A DNA stretch of 64,000 bases from Serpula lacrymans var. lacrymans S7.9 (Eukaryota > Basidiomycota > Agaricomycetes > Boletales > Serpulaceae), in assembly GCF_000218685.1 (NCBI RefSeq), contig NW_006763290.1:2260792-2324791 (forward strand). The letters are read 5' to 3'. Positions 56,131 through 64,000 of this stretch are shown here, one piece after another. The number at the start of each line of letters is the position of its first letter. Position 1 is the stretch's first letter. The notes beneath the pieces were generated by a model. It was not told where the DNA came from. It saw only the letters and a program-made list of their open reading frames with translations, and made no database searches. The position numbers and the translations under genes were made by a program.

Positions 56131-56454
56131 TCTACTCAACCGTGTAAGTGTTCCCAATTGAACCCACCAAAGATACTGAAAATTTAGTGTGTTGTAGTTG
56201 GTCAAATTGGTTGATATACCCCTGGTAGAGGATGACTTGGGCTCATCAACAGAGAATTCTGCATGATTGAGTATTATATTACAGTATTGCAATCAAGTAG
56301 TGTCACAATTATTTGCCTTAAAATCTCTGGAATAATGGTTAACTATATGATGTTTTCTGCTACTTCCTCCAGTATTAAATGCAGCAGCATATGAGACATC
56401 CTGACCGTGCGGGTGACATTAAGGACAGACATACATTACTTCTTATGCTATTAA

Positions 56455-59126
56455 GGTTATGTGAATGGTCTCAGATGCCCCTGACAGCAGTTTTTAAGTG
56501 GGCTGAGGTACCCTGAAGCTCCAGAACAGTCTTCAAATAAGCTGAGGTGCTCTGAAGGTCCACCAAGCACTTTTATATGGATGTTGATGATTTCAGATGC
56601 AGATACTTTAATTTATTCTTTGAGCAATTTAAAGCATTGTGAAGCTACATGAAGCATCTCTGACCTTATCTGTGTTATTCATTTGTAGAAAAAAACTTGT
56701 TTTGGTTTGACTGTACTGTGCAGTCACTGTAATATATAGTCTAAATCCCATCTGGTATCCTGTAGTTTGACATATGGAGGAATACACAGGAGGATCCTAT
56801 ATCATGGAAGATGCAGGCCAGACTAAGTTTCACAAAGAACTCAAAACCAATAGTGGTCTTTAAGCATGCTGAGGCACTCTGAGGCTGTATAAGGTGCTTT
56901 CATAATGCAAATACTTTGAGAAAAAGAATTATGTATCTATCATATTTATCATATAATATTACTGTGCAAGTTAGTAGGCATTTAAGTTTGAAGTCTCAAC
57001 TGAGATAAAAAGCAGCAACAGAAAAGCCTACCTTGTAGATGCAGTGTTTGGCATGGTATTCATCATCAACAACATCTCCCAACCCGGCTCTGTGCCCATT
57101 GATATTGGTTCAAGAAACACTAGCAATGCTAGTACCCCCAACACTGCCTTACTTGCCTTATCCACAGCGAGTCATTCTGTCAGAACCATAACCTTTTGGA
57201 GTGTTGGGGTTTCAGAGTGCAGAGATGGAGTAGGAGGAGCAACGGAGTACAAGGTTGGGAGTTGGCTTAGCTCCTGCACTAGGCCCTTTTGCGGACCTTG
57301 ATCCCTAACTTGTCGGAATGAACAGATGAGAGTAGAGGATAAAAAAGGAGCAGAGTAAAGGTCCTTAGGAGAAGGACCAGAAAGCTTAGAAAAGGACTTG
57401 TAGAAGGGCAAGGGAATCTATTTGATGTAGGTATGGACTTCCATGCGGACAATTATCTAGCGGAGGAGAAATGTATGTGCAAGGAGTGTACCATAAGGTC
57501 TAAACTACAGAGTCCACAAGGAGCACAAAAACATGCATAGGAAACGTATAGCAGACTAGAAGTCCGGTGTAGGAGGATTGGGGCGGATGTCCAGAATACC
57601 TTGTGGGGATGGGGCACAGGGTCATGCCAACTGGCAGGACATGAGGAGCATAATCCCAAGAGTACCAAAAGTTTGGGGGGTCCGTGTTGTTGCATATCTG
57701 CCCAAGCTAATCAGGTTTGAGCCTCATGCACTATAGCTCTCTACCACGACTTCCAGTGGTGGCTGAGAGCCAATTTCCTATTTTGTCATCAGACATTTAA
57801 CTACTATAGAAGTTGTTGATTCACACTTCCTGGATACCTCAGTCCTCGTACAAGAGACTGAGGTAAGTTTATACATACATACATACTCTTATATTTACTG
57901 AAAGCTACTACCTAGTATCACTTTGTTACAGGTAATAGCTGAATATACCTGAGTCCTCATACAAGAGACTGAGTATCACTTTGTTACAGATACAAAAACT
58001 ACAGTTCGGACTTGAGGAATGTCCCCTTTGGAGTGTCTGAAGTTTTGTCTTCCGGCATGGATATGACACTCTCAACTGCTGACCTAGCTGAGTACAACAG
58101 CTTGCAATGTCTGAACCTCTTGTTACCAGTATCAACTGAGACACTCCTGATATTGCATTGGCAGCTGTGCCTACTACTTCTCTTATAATTGCAGCAAATT
58201 CTCTGACTACAAGCCACAGGTTTTGCAGCAAGAGCTATTTGCTATTTTGGTAAAAGGGGTGTTGTTGCAACGGAAAATTGGTGTGAGATTGAGATGTGAA
58301 CAAATGTTGGTTGCAGTGAACCCAGAAAGAACCCCAAATAATTCTGAAGCCTTAGAGTCTGAGTCATATCCAATCAGTATATATTCACACAAGCATTCAG
58401 AGACCTTGGGATTATGGTGGTTGGATGAGCAAAGATCTGATTTCATACAAGTGTCAAATGTCAGGGCATTTCTCAAACCAATTTCCATACAGAGTATGGG
58501 GGGATGTGTGAGAAAATATACAGATGGAGAGGTAGTTTGTAGTACAGACAAATTCATGGCAGAGTGATGGAGCATTGAAAGGATGACACATAGATCAGAG
58601 ATGCTTCATGCAGCTTCACAATGCTTTAAGTTTCTCAAAAAATAGATCTAAGTATCTGCATCTGAAATCATCAACACCCAAACAAAAGTGCTTGATGGAT
58701 TTTTAGAGCCCCTCAACTTGCTTAAAGACTGTTCTGGAGCTTCAGTGTAATAAATCTAAGTGAAACTCAGCCACTGCCTAAGAGGCTATAGAAACAACTA
58801 CATTATTTACCTAAGTGAAACTACAATAGATGTCAGTTAAAGGTAATCTCTAATAAATGTAATGTAATATACCTCACCCACTGCCTAAGAGGCTATATGA
58901 CTGAGGTATTCCTATACTAAACCCCCTACTACTTATAGTTGGAGGTGCTACTTGCTAAGGTATAATGACTCCTAGTAGAACAATGGTGACTCCATGGAAT
59001 AGTTGCTATGCTCCATGGAGCACAATGGCTGCTTTAGCAGAGACCAGGTTTATCCGGTTTTGTCACAGGGTACCTTAGCCCACTTAAAGACTGCTGTCAG
59101 GGGCATCTGACACCATTCAAACAACC
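56455..59126. mobile_element. 2.7-kb inverted-repeat element flanked by TTAA (R3)
   Basis: The left end GGTTATGTGAATGG...CAGATGCCCC and the right end, its near-complement GGTTGTTTGAATGG, open inverted repeats of about 240 bp. They run on through CTGAAGCTCCAGAACAGTCT and GATTTCAGATGCAGATACTT. TTAA sits at both edges (56451-56454 and 59127-59130). A family C LTR (58748-59065) splits the right arm; the left arm supplies its empty site (CTTCAGGGTACC, read on the minus strand near 56508-56519). The centre holds a more GC-rich block (57.1-57.7 kb) with short open frames that I cannot identify. Confidence 0.7.
58748..59065 (-). repeat. Solo LTR, family C, in the right arm of R3
   Basis: 318 bp; minus strand TGACAAAACCGGATAAAC to ACTTAGATTTATTA, flanked by CAGTG (58743-58747) and CAGGG (59066-59070). 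The opposite arm of R3 shows the unoccupied target. Confidence 0.88.
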
Positions 59127-59130
59127 TTAA

Positions 59131-60103
59131 ATGTCTACTAACCTGCATAGTGATATGATATGATAAATACATTTTGATAAAATGTAATATACATTGTGAA
59201 GTACATCAGATATACAATGAAAATTATAATGGTAGAAAAAAGGCAATTAAAATTGTAAACATATTATTGCACTGTTGCCTATTGATGTTGATTGTTGGTT
59301 GTTGGTTCAACTATGCTACTGATGATTTCCTGGAATCAACAGTTGATTGTGAGTTGAGAGTAGTGACAAGTGTTGCAATTATATTTTTCCAGATTTTTTT
59401 CTGGAAAAAAAAGCTGTTTATAGTATCGTTGTTCCATATGTGAAAAAATTTTAGAAATAAAAGAAACATTATATATACAATCTCCATATTTACACAAAAA
59501 AGAAGGCCATAAAACTGAGAAAAATATTATAGATGATATGTGTTTTAAAAGTAGAAAAAATACAAGTGCTTTTGAAATGTAGTAGCAATGTTTACCGGAT
59601 CCTCAAGCTGATAAAAGTTTTTTTGCAAGGTAAAATTTAATTTAATTTGAGTGTAACATCATTAAACAAAGAAGTCTGCATATGTCATGTTTTATCTCCT
59701 TGCATTTTATTTTATATTGGGATTTTAACTGTTTTCTTTCTGACTGCAAATTCAAAATTGATTGTGGAGAAAAATCATGAAGAAAAAAAAAAAATCTTGA
59801 TTGTTACAAAGAGATAAAGCCTGAATTTTATTGTCTTTTGGTCACTAGTTACTCAGCAAAATGAGTTGAACTAAAATCTGCCAACAACATAATTGATCTG
59901 ATCCTATGCATAATATTTTCTGGTGAGAAAAAATAATAATTGAGGTCAAATGTTCCTCATGGTTGTATCATGAGATAAAAGTAGTAAATTCAAGCCATAA
60001 TTCTATGTTTTATTACAATTTTATTTCGAGAAAATGTGTGTATCTATTTTGTCTTTGCACATACTTTTATTACAATTTTATCTGAGGAAAAATTAGTATT
60101 TTC
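59131..60103. other. AT-rich stretch without a recognised gene
   Basis: Poly-A and poly-T runs and short open frames only (for example 59174-59443). It may be flanking DNA of the truncated chromovirus copy that begins at about 60104. Confidence 0.4.
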
Positions 60104-60254
60104 CCCCTGTGATAGCTCAGATAATAAATTTAGAAATCTATTTACAAAATGGGGAGCCACCTCCTTTCCTTTATTGCTTGTGCAACACCCCGGAGCAGGG
60201 GCCACCTTGTTGTGGTTTACTTCATCATTAATAGGAGCAAAGGCACCCAAGTGA

Positions 60255-61231
60255 CCTAAGCTCTGAACTCTTTTCCCTGAGCCTTCATCTCAGTGACTTG
60301 CTGATTGTAAAATAAAGCCCAGATTTTGCTGTACAAACAACCGGCCAGAGTATTGAGCTGATTATCTGGTTTTTCAGTTTGTAATTGGCGTGCCTGGTGC
60401 CCTTGGTTATTATTATTTTTCTGTGGGGGCAGCCTGCACCCCATTTTGGCATTCTTGGGACATGTGTCCCTCCCTTAAATCTGTGCATCTGTCTGCCCTG
60501 GACCACACCAATATCTATAGGAGCACCCTGCCCTGGCTGCAGCCTGAATGGCTTGAACCTGTGAGAGTGATTGTTGTTTTGGTTTGATGACCCAGGGCGC
60601 CTCTGGGAATAGTTGTTTTTGATGGTGGAGCCACCACCAAATTGCATTTTGTAGAGCTCCATAGCCCTACCAAATTTGCAGACTTTTTCCGCCGCTTGCA
60701 AGAGCTCTTTGCTCCTCATATCCTACAGGTAGAGCTGTTCTGCAATGTGGGGGTTCACATTGTGTTCCAGCAAATCTACTATGTGTTCATTACCAAAACC
60801 CCCTTGGATGGAGAGGGCCAGGAACTGGGTTACAAAATCATCCATCCTCTTGTTTGAAGGCACAGATTTGCTGACATATCCAGTCATGCTCAGCTTGGGG
60901 TTTGAAATATTTTTCAGTTTCAACTTAGATTTCTTTCCAAGTAGGCCAATGCCCTGAGGTGTAGCACTCTTGGAGTTTAACTTTAGCATATCAACCCACC
61001 ACATGCTCTTGGAGTCTTGACAGCACCACTGTTACTATTTCAAAATCATTGGCGAACATGTCCCAGTTTGCCTTGATCCAAACTTTCTTGTTGAACTTCC
61101 GTTCAACGGTATCAGCGTTCTGAGTGTTCTGGATTTCTTTGAGTTGTGTGGTGAGATTTGTGATTTTCTCCCACATCCGGTAAAGGACGGCATTCATGTC
61201 CACCATTTGTTCTTGTGCTGACATGGCAACT
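60255..61231 (-). pseudogene. gag of the truncated chromovirus copy
   Basis: Minus strand from MSAQEQMVDMNAVL near 61223. VERKFNKKVWIKANWDMFAN shows a deletion of roughly 28 codons relative to the full-length copy. It continues with KYFKPQ, FVTQFLALSIQGGFGNEHIV, NPHIAEQLYLQ and FKPFRLQPGQGAPIDIG. The zinc knuckle is destroyed (FKGGTHVPRMPKWGAGC). The stop after KEFRA corresponds to the gag end of the other copy. This copy keeps an Arg codon where the full-length copy has TGA at 2977-2979. Confidence 0.85.
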
Positions 61232-61763
61232 TGTTCTCTTTGTAAAGTAAAAAAAAAAGTAACTGGGGGTCCCTGCTTGCTATCTGCGGATCTACCTCTT
61301 CCCAGCTGAATATTGGATCTCAATCTCCAACTACCCACACTATCATATTTGAAAAGTATATAAAAAGTAAACATAATAAACCCTGGTCTAAATGGTTGTC
61401 AGGGGGTGGTCTGCTTATTAGGCTATCAACCCTTCTCCAGACTGGCGGAGGCAAGTGCCCGGCCTGGTCAGAGGAAAGAGAAATAGAAGTTTTGTATGTA
61501 AACTAGCAATAGAGGTTCCACACTGTCTGCTGTACCAAGTACTCCCCTTAATACTGCGGGCTGTGTATTGTTTGGTTTTTGATTCTCTCTAGTACCCCAT
61601 CATAAGGAGCTCACCTGCAGGATTGGGGCACACACTTGGTTTCCGTGGGCTAGCAAAAGCTTAACACCCAACTTGCACCCAAGTCTTACTGTTGAAAAGA
61701 TGTCCACTTAACCCTGTGGTCCAAGTTTGCACAAAGTGCAAAAGAGTAGTAAGAGCGAGTAAT

Positions 61764-62176
61764 GTTACAACCAAAGTTTTTATACTCTGGTGCACATGAC
61801 AACAAGCTATAGAGGATACATGGAGGAGTGGGTAAAATCCCTAAGGTAGGACCAAGTTTGTTATGGGTAAATAACAGGAGGACTCACTGAGGAGTTTCCT
61901 TGATCTATTGGGGTATTTATACTACTACAGACTACTTGTATATGTGTACTATACAGTTGATGACGGCAATGGCTGATGATGTCATAGGATGTAGCCCATG
62001 TGACCAGCTCCACTAGGTGAGAGACTTATAGCTAAGAATAAAGGAAAGCAGTGTAGCACAAGAAAGCGGAGTTTGAACAAAAGGAAAGTGCTGCATCGCA
62101 CAAGCATGTGAAAACTAAGGAAAAAAGTTAAAGCAGAAAAAGAAAATTGTAAGTCCAAAAATTATGTATTGTAACA
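61764..62176 (-). repeat. 5' LTR of the truncated chromovirus copy (family A)
   Basis: 413 bp, plus-strand ends TGTTACAACCAAAG and ATTGTAACA. Immediately inside (61755-61763 on the minus strand) a shortened version of the self-primer site, TTACTCGCT, is retained. Confidence 0.9.
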
Positions 62177-62760
62177 CCAAGCCCCAGAGGCCCATTGGAT
62201 ATTGAGCAAAAATAGATCAGTTGAAGGAATCGTAAGATGTGGTGGCTTGAGCTAACCAATTCACCTATCATGTCCCTTTGCTCTCTTGAGCTTTCACAGA
62301 AATAAATATCCAAACCAGGTACCATTTGCAACAAGTTTTCAAACACAACTTGCTCTCTAAGTCCCCTAAATATAAACATGAGCAACTGATTTTTAGGGAC
62401 CTGGTGCAAAGAAAATGAATAAATGTACTTAGCACTTGGGGCACTTCTGCCCTCCACATTAATATTGGCGAGCTCATCCAAACATTGGATGCCATTTTAG
62501 TAAATTTTGATATTGCATAGAGCATGAATTGTTCTCCCAATATGCCTACCATAAAGCACCAAAAAATCTGTCATACCACTGGTCAATGTATCAGCCAAGT
62601 CTCTGGGAAATCTGAAGCATGCTAACAGTCTTTTCCTCTGACCAAGATGTAAAGCACTTTCCCTCTGACTCCTGTTGGCATTGGTCCTTTCTAGATTGTG
62701 GCAAGTGCCAGGAAAGGCATTATCAGGTTTGTGGGCGATTAACCTGGACAAGTCATCCAT
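62177..62760 (-). pseudogene. Unrecognised protein-coding relic
   Basis: The minus-strand open stretch 62760-62497 (MDDLSRLIAHKPDNAFPG ... GRHIGRTIHALCNIKIY) continues after a stop into 62481-62177 (CLDELANINVEGR, LLMFIFRGLREQVVFENLLQ, MVPGLDIYFCESSREQRDMI). Together they look like one protein of about 190 residues broken by a stop at 62512-62514 region and by the LTR insertion at 62176. I do not recognise the family. Confidence 0.4.
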
Positions 62761-62791
62761 AATGCCACCTCATATGATATAAAGCTGACTA

Positions 62792-63004
62792 TGTCAACTA
62801 TCATACTTATCGGCTAATTACAGAGTTTGCTCTGTTTGAACTACAATAGTCATACCAAGTATTAGATTACAGTATCTCCAACTTCACGGTTACTAATACC
62901 ACAGCCACAGCTTTGCTACATCCGTCGCATCACAGCTCTGACTACCTCAGCTCTCTGAGGCAGTCAGAACTATATTTCACTATATCTTAGATTGCCAGCT
63001 CACA
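62792..63004 (+). repeat. Presumed 5' LTR of the Copia element
   Basis: The right end (...CAGCTCACA) is fixed by the primer site that starts at 63005. The left end is a guess at TGTCAACTATC, giving 213 bp with TGT...ACA ends. No second copy is in the window to confirm it. Confidence 0.45.
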
Positions 63005-63014
63005 GGTTATGAGC
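63005..63014 (+). other. Putative half-tRNA primer binding site of the Copia element
   Basis: GGTTATGAGC is the exact complement of GCUCAUAACC, the anticodon loop and 3' anticodon stem of eukaryotic initiator tRNA-Met. Ty5 of yeast and copia of Drosophila are primed by such internally cleaved tRNA. The ATG at 63009-63011 within it is also the first codon of the gag frame. Confidence 0.7.
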
Positions 63015-64000
63015 CACGCAAACACTACTGATCAAGTGTTCCCATCAGCATTCTTGGGTATCTATGCTGTCCCAAAATTATCCGAGGACACATCAAACTG
63101 GATTCTATGGAAGTCCAGGACAGTCATGGCCCTGTCAGCCAAAGGCCTACTTCAGCAATTGCATGGACGTGTCAAAATCCAAAGGCTTACCCCATGTCAT
63201 CTGATGGCACTCACACACTCCTACACAATGGCACAACAAAGGCATTTGATGCTGACATAGAGGAAAACAAAAATTAGATAGATGCATACCTTCAAAAGTG
63301 AAGCTATGGTGCTACAACAATTGTATACAACTGTTAGCGACAGCATAAACTATCAAGTTCAAAGTCTCCCCACTGCTGCAGCCACATGGGACAAAATCTG
63401 TTGAATCCATAAAGGAAAGAGTGAGATTGTCCAAATTAACACAAGACAAAAACTCCAAGAGCTTTGCTGAAAATGTTAAAACACATCTGTCAGAAATGAT
63501 CAAACTGAGAGAAAAATTAGCTGGGATGGGTGCACCAGTAGCCAAAAGAGACCTCAGTGCAATAATAATGTCCTCACTACCGGAATTGTACTGCCCTCTA
63601 CTATCATTCATTACTGCAGCTGCACGAGTGTCAAATAACCCTCTATTGTCTCGGCAAATTATTCTTCACATTACCGAAGAAGCTGACTATTGATCTACCA
63701 CAAAAAAATCAATTGAATCAGCTCTTCATGCCCAAGACAAAAAAAAAAAAGTTGAAACCCACCAAAATAAAGACAAAATGCTCAAACTGTGACCGAGAAG
63801 GAAACACAGACAAAGAGTGCTGGAGAAAGGGTGGTGGAAAAGAAGGACAAGGTCCAAATCAGCGAAAGAAGAAGGACCATGCAAATACAGCTTGTGAACT
63901 CACTGCTGAAAATAACTATGCATTCACCACCTTTAAAATGTCTAATACTGCATCACAATCCGGCCAACAACAAAACTTGGACATCATTGTAGACTCTGGT
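63009..64000 (+). pseudogene. Ty1/Copia gag and start of protease (runs off the window)
   Basis: Frame 1 starts MSHANTTDQVFPSAF and gives LSEDTSNWILWKSRTVMALS to 63258. After frame breaks (63258-63420) the UBN2-type gag domain continues with FAENVKTHLSEMIKLREKLA, GMGAPVAKRDLSAIIMSSLP and LLSFITAAARVSNNPL to the stop at 63691-63693. A zinc-knuckle remnant CSNCDREGNTDKEC lies near 63781-63822, with Asn replacing His. The start of the aspartic protease, LDIIVDSG, is at the window edge (63977-64000). Breaks near 63260, 63400 and 63690 make it a relic, less decayed than the Copia relic at 18-19.9 kb. Confidence 0.85.

Larger units (their letters stand above)
60104..62176 (-). mobile_element. Truncated second copy of the family A chromovirus (5' LTR, leader, gag)
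   Basis: Minus-strand copy matching 1794-3870 of the full-length element: LTR at 61764-62176, leader at about 61240-61763, gag at about 60255-61231, and the first non-coding or pol bases to about 60104. Homology then stops, so protease, RT, integrase and the 3' LTR are missing. Base 62177 onward is CCAAG. Confidence 0.88.

Noticed and set aside
57044..57701. Short frames in the GC-richer core of element R3 as a transposase
   Set aside because: They lack any DDE or zinc-finger motif and are broken on both strands.
1..64000. CRISPR arrays, bacterial operons or riboswitches
   Set aside because: The window is a eukaryotic, intron-bearing fungal sequence; no regularly spaced short repeats were seen.

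Overview
This window looks like an Agaricomycete (mushroom-forming Basidiomycota) chromosome segment swollen by transposable elements. The signs are short introns of about 45-75 bp, a chromodomain Ty3/Gypsy element, a Copia element with a half-tRNA-type primer site, and the expanded Agaricomycete families DUF6589 and RecQ-like helicase. One 100-N assembly gap lies at 27567-27666. Only two protein genes look intact: a 1091-residue low-complexity protein of unknown function (10856-14185) and a 13-exon WD40 gene of the DCAF11/LEC14B type (40213-42808).

Layout. 1-9767: an old Gypsy pol is split by a full-length chromovirus of a second family (1794-8258, 414-bp LTRs), and the flanks of that element do not match. 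10.8-14.2 kb: intact host gene. 15.3-17.4 kb: DUF6589 relic A. 17.5-20.5 kb: a Copia 3'-end repeat, a Copia relic carrying a solo LTR, and a two-exon element-associated gene end. 21.2-26.1 kb: DUF6589 relic B (minus strand), broken by an 800-bp inverted-repeat element and by an LTR inside an LTR. 26.5-28.7 kb: RecQ-like helicase relic 1. 29.4-32.7 kb: a 3.2-kb long-inverted-repeat element with a 7-bp target duplication. 32.8-35.5 kb: helicase relic 2. 35.8-39.8 kb: DUF6589 relic C (minus) with four LTR insertions. 40.2-42.8 kb: WD40 gene. 43.99 kb: tRNA-Met-like sequence. 44.9-46.6 kb: helicase relic 3. 47.4-48.8 kb: inverted duplication of a Copia 3' end. 49.8-50.3 kb: RING-finger relic. 53.2-54.2 kb: WD40 relic. 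54.9-56.1 kb: CACTA/Plavaka-like relic. 56.5-59.1 kb: an inverted-repeat element flanked by TTAA. 60.1-62.2 kb: a second, truncated copy of the chromovirus. 63.0-64.0 kb: start of a Copia element that runs off the window.

Three solo-LTR families could be delimited by their target-site duplications: A (395-418 bp, belonging to the chromovirus), B (280-321 bp) and C (287-318 bp). Nearly every insertion sits in another element, so the order of events can be read. Decay is dominated by transitions and TGG-to-TGA or CGA-to-TGA stops, while the two intact genes keep CpG, as expected if repeats are methylated and deaminating.

The most interesting leads are: (i) the three DUF6589 relics share a spaced Asp...Asp...His...Glu pattern suggesting a transposase-like RNase H fold, and occur beside RecQ-like helicase relics; (ii) the chromovirus has a Tf1-like self-priming site; (iii) the Copia element has a primer site matching the initiator-tRNA anticodon loop, with the Gag start codon inside it; (iv) two inverted-repeat elements are defined by sibling sequences in the same window. 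All assignments come from reading the sequence and recalled family knowledge; no searches were run.
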